IMG/VR virus record: IMGVR_UViG_3300031656_000034
Location: 1-24,894 of that record
Source: a virus
Length of the DNA stretch: 24,894 bases
Direction: 5' to 3' (one strand)
Shown here: piece after piece, positions 5,083 to 12,324 of the stretch
Numbering within the stretch: the first letter of the stretch is position 1
Layout: each line of letters opens with the position of its first letter
The notes under the pieces: model-generated
Databases searched by the model: none
The model's input: the letters and a program-made list of their open reading frames with translations, nothing else
What the model was told of the DNA's origin: nothing
Program-made: the position numbers and the translations under genes

Positions 5083-5188
5083 ATACTTATGTTGTAAAGC
5101 TTCTTAAGAACCTTTTAGTTATTTCTTTGTTTATAAATTAAAGAATAGCTTTAAGAGTCTTAAGTATACTTAAGTACACTTAACTTCT
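5083..5188 (+). promoter_or_regulatory. Structured 5' leader of the rightward operon
   Basis: The leader contains AACCTTTTAGTTA, then AATTAAAGAATA, then three 10-bp direct repeats beginning CTTAAGTA at 5159, CTTAAGTA at 5169 and CTTAACTT at 5179. Bases 5117-5128 can pair with 5140-5150 (AGTTATTTCTTT with AAAGAATAGCT, one bulge, one G-U pair). The same blocks in the same order follow the leftward promoter at 946-974, so the two operons probably share a control mechanism. Confidence 0.6.
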
Positions 5189-5214
5189 TCAATCTCAACA
5201 CAGAGGTAATTGAT

Positions 5215-5613
5215 TTGTCAACTACTAAAGAACCTATAGTAGCTAAAAGAAAAGGTAGGCCACCTAAAGCAGCACTAAAGAAACCTAAGGGGATTATTGG
5301 TCGGCCTAAAGGTGACGCTACAATTATAAACGAGTACAAAGCTAGGATGCTTGCGTCACCTAAGTCAGCTAAAGTTCTGGATGCTATCTTTGATGCAGCC
5401 TTAGACCATGACCATAAGAACCAAGCGTCAGCATGGAAACTTGTCATGGACAGGGTAGCCCCTATAGCAGCCTTTGAGAAAGAAATCATTAAGGGTGGAG
5501 GCAAGTCAGCCATACAGATTAACATTACTGGTGTAGGCCAAACTGACATAAGTTCTCCTCAGTCTCCTGATGATCAAGAAGATGCTCAAGAAGGGGAGTA
5601 TACTTTAGTATGA
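5215..5613 (+). CDS. Terminase small subunit with AT-hook motifs
   Basis: A 132-residue protein directly upstream of the large terminase and overlapping it by 4 bases (ATGA), the usual place for TerS, which recognises packaging sites in phage DNA. The N-terminus holds two AT-hook-like motifs (KRKGRPPKA near 11-19 and IGRPKGDA near 28-35) that bind the minor groove of AT-rich DNA. A helical middle (about 47-90, VLDAIFDAALDHDHKNQASA) follows, and the tail is acidic (DDQEDAQEGE). The start is TTG, supported by AGAGG 9 bases before it. The next in-frame ATG (5347) would remove both hooks. Identity rests on position and composition. Confidence 0.75.
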   Translation: MSTTKEPIVAKRKGRPPKAALKKPKGIIGRPKGDATIINEYKARMLASPKSAKVLDAIFDAALDHDHKNQASAWKLVMDRVAPIAAFEKEIIKGGGKSAIQINITGVGQTDISSPQSPDDQEDAQEGEYTLV

Positions 5614-6884
5614 GCGACCTAAGCATAGAACTACTTGAGTGGCAAAAGAAAGTATGGGCAGATGAGACTAGATTCCGAGTAGTTGCAGCAGGTCGAAGGT
5701 GTGGTAAGTCACGCCTAGCTGCTTGGTTGTTGGTTGTCAACGGCCTACAGGCTAACCTACCTAACTCACACGTGTTCTACGTAGCGCCTACACAAGGTCA
5801 GGCTAGAGACATTATGTGGAAACTACTAGTCGAGCTAGGTGCTCCTGTCATACGAAGTTCACACATAAACAATATGCAGATAACCCTAATCAATGGTTCT
5901 ACCATTAGCCTTAAGGGTGCAGACAGACCAGACACTATGCGAGGCGTAAGTCTAAAGTTCCTAGTGCTTGACGAGTATGCAGACATGAAACCTGAGGTGT
6001 TTGAAGAAATCCTACGTCCAGCCTTAGCTGACCAAAAGGGTAGCTGCTTATTCATAGGAACACCTAAGGGTCGTAATCACTTCTATGACCTATACAAGTA
6101 CGCAGAGTTGTCTGGTGACGATGATGAAACTTTCTCTGCATGGCACTTTACCAGTTACGACAATGAAACCCTAGACCCTAACGAAATAGATGTAGCTAAG
6201 AAAAGTATGTCTACCCATGCTTTCCAACAAGAGTTTATGGCCTCCTTTAAGAACCAAGGCTCTGAGATGTTTAAAGAAGAATGGTTATCATTCGGTTCTA
6301 AGCCTACAGGTGACGGAGACTACTACATTGCTATTGACTTGGCTGGTTTCCAAGATGTGTCTAAAAAGAAAGGTAAGACAAGTAGATTGGATAACTCTTC
6401 CTTAGCTATTGTGTTTGTCAATGAAGATGGTTGGTTTGTCGAAGATATGATCTATGGTCGATGGACTTTAGATGAAACAGCTCAGAAAATATTCCAAGCA
6501 GTACGAGACTATAAACCCTTGTCAGTAGGTATAGAGAAAGGTATAAGCAAACAAGCTGTTATGTCTCCCTTAATGGATATGATGAAAAGACAATCATTCT
6601 TTTTTAGAGTTGAAGAATTAACTCATGGAAACCAAAAGAAAACAGACAGAGTTATGTGGGCCTTACAAGGTCGTTTTGAACATGGTCGTATTACCCTTAA
6701 CAAGAAGAAGAAAGAATGGCACTCACGTTTCTGTGATGAGTTATTTCAGTTTCCTGACCCATTAACACATGACGACTTGGTAGACTCCTTAGCCTACATA
6801 GACCAATTAGCCAAGGTAGCTTACATAGGCAACTTTGAAGAACAAGATGATTTTGAAACCCTAGACTCAATTAGCGGATACTAA
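5610..6884 (+). CDS. terL: Terminase large subunit
   Basis: This 424-residue motor packages DNA into proheads at the portal and cuts concatemers. The ATPase domain has Walker A GRRCGKS (28-34), Walker B FLVLDE (117-122, catalytic Glu122) and the coupling motif FIGTPKG (148-154). The C-terminal RNase H-like nuclease has metal-binding acids at Asp243 (YYIAIDLAG), Glu309 (VGIEKG) and the HDDLVD motif (387-392). All key residues are intact and the length is normal. The ATG overlaps the stop of the small subunit gene (ATGA), and the portal gene starts 4 bases after its end. Confidence 0.96.
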   Translation: MSDLSIELLEWQKKVWADETRFRVVAAGRRCGKSRLAAWLLVVNGLQANLPNSHVFYVAPTQGQARDIMWKLLVELGAPVIRSSHINNMQITLINGSTISLKGADRPDTMRGVSLKFLVLDEYADMKPEVFEEILRPALADQKGSCLFIGTPKGRNHFYDLYKYAELSGDDDETFSAWHFTSYDNETLDPNEIDVAKKSMSTHAFQQEFMASFKNQGSEMFKEEWLSFGSKPTGDGDYYIAIDLAGFQDVSKKKGKTSRLDNSSLAIVFVNEDGWFVEDMIYGRWTLDETAQKIFQAVRDYKPLSVGIEKGISKQAVMSPLMDMMKRQSFFFRVEELTHGNQKKTDRVMWALQGRFEHGRITLNKKKKEWHSRFCDELFQFPDPLTHDDLVDSLAYIDQLAKVAYIGNFEEQDDFETLDSISGY

Positions 6885-6888
6885 ACAC

Positions 6889-8937
6889 ATGAATGACTAC
6901 AACGAAAGTACAGACCCTATTATCATTGAGCAAAGCCTAGAAGATTGGGTACTCAATAAGGTAGATACGTGGGGAGAGTATTACGAGAATAACTACGCAC
7001 AGAAGCATGAGGAATACTATCGCTTATGGCGAGGTATTTGGAACGCTAGTGACAAGACACGACAAGCAGAGCGTAGTCAGATCATTGCACCTGCCCTACA
7101 ACAGGCAGTAGAGTCTAACGTAGCTGAGATAGAAGAGGCTACCTTTGGTCGTGGCAAATACTTTGACATTAAAGACAACATGGGTGACTCTGAGACTCAA
7201 GACATTATGTTCTTGCGTAAGAAGCTACATGAGGACTTTGACCTAGCCAAGATACGTAGGGACGTAAGTGAGTGTTTAATTAACTCAGCAGTCTTTGGTA
7301 ACGGCATAGGAGAGGTTGTCTTAGAAGAAATTAATGAGATGAAACCTGCGACTGAGGAAGTCATGGGCGGCTCTATGGAAGCTGTGGGCGTTAACATCAC
7401 TAAACGCACTGTAGTACGTCTACGTCCTATCCTACCTCAGAACTTCCGTATTGACCCTGTAGCCACTAACATTGAAGAGGCCTTAGGTGTAGCCATTGAC
7501 GAGTTTGTCAGTTCTCACTTAGTAGAGCAACTACAAGAGCAAGGAGTCTACCGAGAAGGTTACATAGGCAACGCTAGTGAAGACTTTGACTTAGAGCCTG
7601 ACAGTGAGCTAACTGTACATCAGGATGATAAGGTTAGGCTTACAAAGTATTATGGTCTAGTACCTCGTCACTTACTTGAGCAAGAGTTAGACTATGATCT
7701 AGAAGAAGATGAAAAAGAAAGCTACTACATTGAAGCTATTGTAATACTAGGTAACGAGTCTGTCTTACTCAAGGCCGAGCCAAGCCCTTACATGATGAAA
7801 GATCGACCAGTAGTGGCGTTTCCTTGGGACGTAGTGCCTAGTCGTTTCTATGGTCGAGGTGTCTGTGAGAAAGGATACAACAGCCAGAAAGCCCTAGACG
7901 CAGAGCTACGGGCACGTATAGACGCCCTAGCACTAACAGTACACCCTATGCTTGCTATGGACGCTACACGCATCCCTAGGGGCACTAAGCCAGAGATTCG
8001 TGCTGGTAAGATACTACTAACCAATGGTGACCCTAAAGAGATTATCAACCCATTCAACTTTGGCAACGTAAGCCAAATAACTTTTGCTCAGGCTCAAGCA
8101 CTACAGACTATGGTTCAACAATCGACAGGTGCCGTAGACTCTTCTGGTGTTGGAGGTTCTATAAATGGTGAGGCGACTGCTGCTGGCATTTCAATGTCTC
8201 TAGGTGCAATCATTAAGCGACACAAGCGCACCTTGATTAACTTCCAAGAGTCTTTCTTGATACCTTTCGTATCTAAGGCTGCTTGGCGTTATATGCAGTA
8301 TGAGCCTGAGCTTTACCCCGTTAGTGACTATAAATTTAATGCAACTAGCTCCTTAGGTATTATTGCTAGGGAGTATGAGGTAAGCCAGTTAGTACAACTA
8401 TTACAGACAATGGGTAAGGATACACCTTACTACCCTGTCATGCTTAAGTCTATTGTTGATAATATGAATGTTGCCAACAGGGAAGAGTTAATAGGTTTAA
8501 TTGATAAAGCTTCTCAACCTACACCAGAGCAGCAGAAAGCAGGTGAAGAGACTCGACAAGCTGAATTAGCGTTCCAAGCGTCACAAACAGCCGCCTTATC
8601 TTCACAAGCTGAGGAATCTAAGGCTAGGGCACAGAAACTTATGGTAGAAGCTCAGGCTATACCACAAGAAATGGAGATTGATCGTATCAGAGCTATCACT
8701 ACTAACCTAAAGGATGGTGAAAATGATGATCGTGAGTTTGAACGTAGGCTTGCAGTTGCAGATCGTATCTTAAAAGATAAAGAAATTACTTTAAAATCAC
8801 AAGGACAGCAAAATGGTATCTCAACGCGACCTCCAGCAAGTAGTGGAGCAAATCAACGAGAGCTACAGCAAGCTTTTGAACAAAATAACCAAGCTAGAGG
8901 GGCAAATGGAAACATTAGAGTCCCTAGTGGCCTCTAA
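6889..8937 (+). CDS. Portal protein (head-tail connector)
   Basis: This 682-residue protein should form the dodecameric ring at the special vertex through which DNA enters and leaves. It follows TerL, has the length of podovirus-type portals, and carries typical segments: an N-terminal helix region with YRLWRGIWNAS (about 45-55), and a central stretch with RPVVAFPWDVVPSRFYGRGV (about 305-325). A long C-terminal Gln/Glu/Ala-rich coiled coil (about 545-640) would make the barrel or crown. The last 40 residues are low-complexity (Asn, Gly, Gln). The 3' end overlaps a separate small ORF in the +1 frame (8813-8974). Confidence 0.9.
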   Translation: MNDYNESTDPIIIEQSLEDWVLNKVDTWGEYYENNYAQKHEEYYRLWRGIWNASDKTRQAERSQIIAPALQQAVESNVAEIEEATFGRGKYFDIKDNMGDSETQDIMFLRKKLHEDFDLAKIRRDVSECLINSAVFGNGIGEVVLEEINEMKPATEEVMGGSMEAVGVNITKRTVVRLRPILPQNFRIDPVATNIEEALGVAIDEFVSSHLVEQLQEQGVYREGYIGNASEDFDLEPDSELTVHQDDKVRLTKYYGLVPRHLLEQELDYDLEEDEKESYYIEAIVILGNESVLLKAEPSPYMMKDRPVVAFPWDVVPSRFYGRGVCEKGYNSQKALDAELRARIDALALTVHPMLAMDATRIPRGTKPEIRAGKILLTNGDPKEIINPFNFGNVSQITFAQAQALQTMVQQSTGAVDSSGVGGSINGEATAAGISMSLGAIIKRHKRTLINFQESFLIPFVSKAAWRYMQYEPELYPVSDYKFNATSSLGIIAREYEVSQLVQLLQTMGKDTPYYPVMLKSIVDNMNVANREELIGLIDKASQPTPEQQKAGEETRQAELAFQASQTAALSSQAEESKARAQKLMVEAQAIPQEMEIDRIRAITTNLKDGENDDREFERRLAVADRILKDKEITLKSQGQQNGISTRPPASSGANQRELQQAFEQNNQARGANGNIRVPSGL

Positions 8938-8974
8938 TACCACACTTTCTAAGAAAAGTAAAGAAAAATCTTGA
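8813..8974 (+). CDS. Overlapping small coiled-coil protein, out of frame with the portal 3' end
   Basis: A 53-residue ORF in the +1 frame relative to the portal gene. It begins MVSQRDLQQVVEQINESYSK and ends LSKKSKEKS. Hydrophobic residues repeat at heptad spacing (LLNKITKLEGQMETLESLV), as in a coiled coil, which is unlikely for a random frame. AAGGA lies 7 bases before the ATG. It shares 125 bases with portal, then ends within the -35 of the next promoter. In its frame the portal chain becomes low-complexity just where this protein starts. A role as a small head or connector protein is possible but unproven. Confidence 0.65.
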   Translation: MVSQRDLQQVVEQINESYSKLLNKITKLEGQMETLESLVASNTTLSKKSKEKS

Positions 8975-8999
8975 CTTTTTGTTAAAAACATGGTATAAT
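8971..8999 (+). promoter_or_regulatory. Internal sigma-70 promoter before the capsid genes
   Basis: TTGACT (8971-8976), a 17-base spacer and a perfect TATAAT (8994-8999). The predicted start near 9006 lies only about 5 bases before the ATG at 9011, so the transcript would be almost leaderless for that gene. It should boost scaffold and major capsid expression, ending at the terminator at 11358-11382. Confidence 0.85.
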
Positions 9000-9010
9000 A
9001 GGTAGTATAA

Positions 9011-9256
9011 ATGACAGATAACGAATTAGAAGTTTACTTTAGGCAGATGAATGACCTCTTTCGCATGGAAGGTTGGGGTTTACTAATTAAAGACTTAAAA
9101 CTACAAGTTCCTAACATTGACTCTGTAGAACAGGTTAAGACTATTGAAGACCTTTACTTCCGTAAGGGACAACTTAATATTCTTGGCACTCTTCTTCAAC
9201 TAGAAGAAACTAATCTACGTGGACAAGAGTCCTTGAGTGAAGATGCTAATGTATAA
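9011..9256 (+). CDS. Conserved-looking small phage protein, unknown function
   Basis: An 81-residue acidic protein, mostly helical, with YFRQMNDLFRMEGWGLLIKD near the start and DLYFRKGQLNILGTLLQLEE towards the end. Proteins with this FRxEGW...FRKGQL layout occur after the portal gene in marine podovirus-like genomes, as far as I recall, without a known role. The position between portal and scaffold suggests a head assembly or completion function. The promoter at 8971-8999 places its start about 5 bases from the predicted transcription start. A weak SD (AGGTAG) precedes the ATG. Its last codons overlap the next gene. Confidence 0.75.
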   Translation: MTDNELEVYFRQMNDLFRMEGWGLLIKDLKLQVPNIDSVEQVKTIEDLYFRKGQLNILGTLLQLEETNLRGQESLSEDANV

Positions 9257-9479
9257 AATGTACGATTACAAATGCACACTAGGACACATCAACGAACACA
9301 TGGTTAAAGGCTCACCAGACACACAGAAATGTAAGTCCTGTAGTGCCTTAGCAACCAGACAACTTTCCTCTCCACGTTCTTCTTTAGAACCTTTCTCTGG
9401 CGACTTTGCTGGAGCAACTCTAAAATGGGTTAAAGACCATGAACGAGGTAGAGTGCAAGCAGAGAAAGCCAACTCCTAG
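9249..9479 (+). CDS. FmdB-like small zinc-ribbon protein
   Basis: A 76-residue protein whose N-terminus (MYDYKCTLGH) matches the FmdB/CxxC family opening, followed by a second knuckle CKSC at residues 28-31. The first knuckle reads C9-x3-H13, not CxxC, so zinc would be bound by Cys3His. The tail (about 35-76) is Ser/Arg-rich and probably flexible. FmdB-type ribbons are thought to regulate or chaperone; in phages they are often found among head genes. ATGs at 9243, 9249 and 9258 are all possible. I chose 9249 for its SD spacing (GTGAAG). It overlaps the previous gene by 8 bases. Confidence 0.75.
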   Translation: MYKMYDYKCTLGHINEHMVKGSPDTQKCKSCSALATRQLSSPRSSLEPFSGDFAGATLKWVKDHERGRVQAEKANS

Positions 9480-9537
9480 TCTTAGGAAGCTTTCATTTTT
9501 AATCACTTCTCCACAATACTAAGGTACGGAGTTTAAT

Positions 9538-10356
9538 ATGGCAGCAGTTATCCTCGAAAACGAAGAGGACTTTAAAAACGAGCGTTTTGATAGCTTAGAT
9601 GATATGGCTCAAAATACACAAGAAACTACGGAACCTTTGCAAGAGGAAAACCTAGAGTCAAGTGAAACTGAGGCAGTCCCAGATAAGTACAATGGTAAAT
9701 CACTTGAAGATGTAGTACGGATGCACCAAGAAGCTGAAAAGCTCCTAGGTCGCCAAAGCTCAGAAGTAGGTGACTTACGTAAAGTAGTCGATAGTTATAT
9801 CAACACACAACTCAACGATCAGAAGCCAGCACAAACGGCTAATGACACAGATGAAGACATAGATTTTTATTCTGACCCAGAAAAGGCTATCAGTAAAGCA
9901 ATCGAGAATCATCCATCAGTAAAAGCAGCAGAAGAATCTACACGTGCGTATAAACAACAAACGTCTATGGCAATTCTTCAAAAAGACCACCCAGAAATAC
10001 CTGAGATTGTAAAAGACCCTAGGTTTGCTGAGTGGATTCAAGCTTCTAAGATTAGGACTCGTATGTTTGTACAGGCAGACCAACATTTTGATATGGAAGC
10101 AGCAAGTGAACTTTTCTCGTTATGGAAAGATCGTGCTGGCTCTATTAATCAAACACTTCAAGCAGAAAAAGCAGGAAGGCAGAAAGCTGTCAAAGAGGGG
10201 TCGAATGGCTACACACGTGGCAATCCCGACTCAGGTACTTCCAAGAAAATCTATAGACGAACTGACATTATTAAACTTATGAAAACAGACCCAGAACGCT
10301 ATTTAGCACTCTCAGACGATATTACACTAGCATACGCTGAGAAAAGGGTCAAATAA
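9538..10356 (+). CDS. Capsid scaffolding protein
   Basis: A 272-residue protein directly before the major capsid gene. It has the composition of scaffolds: very acidic N-terminus (residues 1-50, many Glu and Asp), no cysteine, and long charged helices. The segment KYNGKSLEDVVRMHQEAEKL (about 50-69), followed by a Gln/Ser helix and VVDSYI, is typical of scaffolds from T7-like and marine podoviruses. The basic C-terminus (IYRRTDIIKLM, AEKRVK) is where scaffolds usually contact coat protein. It would guide prohead assembly and then leave. SD CGGAG precedes the ATG. The 24-bp gap to the capsid gene indicates co-transcription. Confidence 0.85.
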   Translation: MAAVILENEEDFKNERFDSLDDMAQNTQETTEPLQEENLESSETEAVPDKYNGKSLEDVVRMHQEAEKLLGRQSSEVGDLRKVVDSYINTQLNDQKPAQTANDTDEDIDFYSDPEKAISKAIENHPSVKAAEESTRAYKQQTSMAILQKDHPEIPEIVKDPRFAEWIQASKIRTRMFVQADQHFDMEAASELFSLWKDRAGSINQTLQAEKAGRQKAVKEGSNGYTRGNPDSGTSKKIYRRTDIIKLMKTDPERYLALSDDITLAYAEKRVK

Positions 10357-10380
10357 CCTAACTATAGAGAGTAATTAAAA

Positions 10381-11340
10381 ATGGCTACTTCCACATATCC
10401 CGCCACGGGCGGTATTGTAGACAACACATCAGCAGCAAAGTTCATCCCCGAAATTTGGTCTGACGAAGTAATTGCAGCGTATGAGAAATCACTTGTACTT
10501 GCACCTTTAACTAAAAAAATTGCAATGCAAGGTAAGAAAGGCGATACTATTCATATCCCTAAGCCTACCCGTGGTGTTGCTAATGCTAAAGCAGAAAACA
10601 CAGCAGTTACTATTCAGAACGCTACAGAAACAGAAGTTTTGGTAACTATTAACAAGCACTTTGAATACTCACGTATGATCGAAGATATTACTGAGGTACA
10701 AGCACTTGCTTCACTACGTCAGTTCTATACTGGTGATGCTGGCTATGCCCTAGGTAAGCAAGTAGATGATGATCTATTTACCCTTGGTAAGTCTTTTGGT
10801 GATGGTGATGGTTCTAACTTTATCACCAGTGCTACATTCTACAATGATGCTACTTCTGGCACTACAGCATATGCAGCAGACACGATTATTCCTGCTGACG
10901 TATTTGCTGATAGCTTCCTACGTGACATGGTACAGAAGTTGGATGATGCAGACGCACCTATGGACGGACGCTTCTTAGTTATTCCACCTGCACTACGTAA
11001 CAGCATCATGGGTATTGATCGCTACGTTAGCTCTGACTTTGTTAATGGTCAAGGCGTTGTTAATGGTAAGATCGGTGAGTTGTATGGTATTGACATTTAT
11101 GTGTCTACTAACTGTCCTACTCTTGAGACTGCGGCTCAAAACGGAGCAACTGCTGGTGGTATTATCCGTGGCGCACTAATGGGCCATAAGGATACTATGG
11201 TACTTGCAGAGCAACAAGGTGTACGTTCACAGACACAGTACAAGCAAGAGTTCTTAGGAACCTTGTATACTGCTGACCGCTTATATGGTACTCAGGTACT
11301 ACGTCCTGAGACAGGATTCATGTTAGCAGTGAATGGTTAA
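10381..11340 (+). CDS. Major capsid protein
   Basis: A 319-residue HK97-fold-type coat protein, the expected main component of the icosahedral head. The evidence is its position right after scaffold and its N-terminal segment FIPEIWSDEVIAAYEKSLVL (about residues 22-41). It also has KIAMQGKKGDTIHIPKPTRG (about 46-65), a pattern shared by podovirus coat proteins, then the HFEYSRMIEDI segment and a long central helix. The C-terminal part has the usual DTMVLAEQQGVRSQTQYKQE region. The SD is AGAGAG. An intrinsic terminator follows 17 bases after the stop, which ends the capsid transcription unit. Confidence 0.93.
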   Translation: MATSTYPATGGIVDNTSAAKFIPEIWSDEVIAAYEKSLVLAPLTKKIAMQGKKGDTIHIPKPTRGVANAKAENTAVTIQNATETEVLVTINKHFEYSRMIEDITEVQALASLRQFYTGDAGYALGKQVDDDLFTLGKSFGDGDGSNFITSATFYNDATSGTTAYAADTIIPADVFADSFLRDMVQKLDDADAPMDGRFLVIPPALRNSIMGIDRYVSSDFVNGQGVVNGKIGELYGIDIYVSTNCPTLETAAQNGATAGGIIRGALMGHKDTMVLAEQQGVRSQTQYKQEFLGTLYTADRLYGTQVLRPETGFMLAVNG

Positions 11341-11357
11341 CTACTATAAGTAACACT

Positions 11358-11382
11358 AAAGGGGAACTGCGGTTCCCTTTTT
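11358..11382 (+). terminator. Intrinsic terminator after the capsid gene
   Basis: A 10-bp stem (AAAGGGGAAC with GTTCCCTTTT, one G-U pair) around the loop TGCG, running into five T residues. It lies just after the major capsid stop codon, the common site for a phage late terminator. The downstream tail genes have no consensus promoter after it, so they probably depend on read-through. Confidence 0.88.
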
Positions 11383-11412
11383 ATTTATTAAAATTCTTAA
11401 AGTGGTGCAAAT

Positions 11413-12312
11413 ATGGCAATATATCGTGGTATAGGAGGGTCAGGTGACTCGACACAAGACTCCACTCTTAACGAAATAACACAAAAGGCAATAGATGCCG
11501 CTAATTCAGCTACAGCAGCAGCTAATAGTGCTACTACTGCGGCAAACAGTGAATCAACAGTAGCAGGTTCAGCTACAGCAGCAGCTAACGCAGCTACACA
11601 AGGCGCCTTAAGTGCTACGGCAGCAGCTACCAGTAAAGACACAGCAGTAGCACAAGGAACCATAGCTACAAATAAAGCCTCTGCTGCATCTTCTAGTCAG
11701 ACAGCAGCAGCCAACAGTGCTAGTGCAGCAGCCAGTAGTGCTACGGCATCAGCAAACTCAGCTACGGCAGCAGCATCTTCTGCTTCCACAGCAACAACTA
11801 AAGCTAGTGAAGGTTCTACATCTGCCTCTACTGCAACAACTAAGGCTAGTGAAGCTTCTACGTCAGCAGCCACAGCCACTACTAAAGCAAACCTTGCAAC
11901 TACTAAAGCTGACACTGCAACTACTAAAGCATCTGAGGCGTCCACTAGCGCAGGTAATGCAGCTACGTCAGCTACAGCAGCAGCTAGTTCTTTAAGTACA
12001 TTCCAAGGAATATTCCACGGGGCGTTAAATTCCGACCCTAATTCAAACTTATCAACAGGTGATTTGTACTTCAATACTGTTGCCAATACTACTAAAGTTT
12101 ACAATGGTTCTACTTGGCAAGTAGTGTCTCCTACAACAGTAGTTGAACCTGCTGCATGGACTAACAGAACTATATCGTCAAGTCTGGTTTTAGACAATAA
12201 TACGTATTACAACACAGGTTCAAACTTTGTAGTTAATCATGGAGTAGTTCTTACTGTTCCTTTATCTAGTGTACTTGAAGTCCATTATTACGAAACGCAG
12301 AAATCACTTTAA
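11413..12312 (+). CDS. Tail fibre protein with Ala/Ser/Thr-rich heptad shaft
   Basis: A 299-residue fibre-like protein. Residues 25-195 are almost only Ala, Ser, Thr with regular Lys/Glu, in 7- and 14-residue repeats (for example TATTKASEASTSA). This is a trimeric coiled-coil shaft as in phage fibres. Residues about 195-240 hold HGALNSDPNSNLSTGDLYFN followed by VYNGSTWQVV, a motif common at the shaft-to-head boundary. The C-terminal 60 residues are a small beta domain. The N-terminal 20 residues are Gly/Ser-rich and may attach to the virion. It opens the gene module after the capsid terminator. The SD is weak (AAGTGG). Confidence 0.8.
   Translation: MAIYRGIGGSGDSTQDSTLNEITQKAIDAANSATAAANSATTAANSESTVAGSATAAANAATQGALSATAAATSKDTAVAQGTIATNKASAASSSQTAAANSASAAASSATASANSATAAASSASTATTKASEGSTSASTATTKASEASTSAATATTKANLATTKADTATTKASEASTSAGNAATSATAAASSLSTFQGIFHGALNSDPNSNLSTGDLYFNTVANTTKVYNGSTWQVVSPTTVVEPAAWTNRTISSSLVLDNNTYYNTGSNFVVNHGVVLTVPLSSVLEVHYYETQKSL
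11773..11955 (+). repeat. In-frame 14-residue (42-bp) repeats in the fibre gene
   Basis: Residues 121-181 repeat the unit S-x-S-A-S-T-A-T-T-K-A-S-E-x about three times, with extra 7-residue half-units (LATTKAD, TATTKAS). The DNA copies are diverged at third positions. Such repeats can expand or shrink by recombination and so change fibre length. Confidence 0.7.
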
Positions 12313-12324
12313 AGGTCTAATATT

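Noticed and set aside
5160-5740. Minus-strand ORFs over the small terminase and start of the large terminase
   Set aside because: Antisense to genes with clear motifs and overlaps; no promoter or SD seen.
8790-8937. Programmed frameshift joining portal to the +1 ORF
   Set aside because: The ORF has its own ATG and SD, and no convincing slippery site with a stimulatory structure was seen, so a separate overlapping gene is simpler.
9474-9500. Terminator before the scaffold gene
   Set aside because: The stem is only 5 bp (TCCTA/TAGGA) and the T-run is offset, so it is too weak to call.
11397-12086. Ala/Val-rich minus-strand ORFs opposite the fibre gene
   Set aside because: They arise because the Ala/Ser/Thr-rich repeats lack stops on both strands; composition is a mirror of the fibre shaft.
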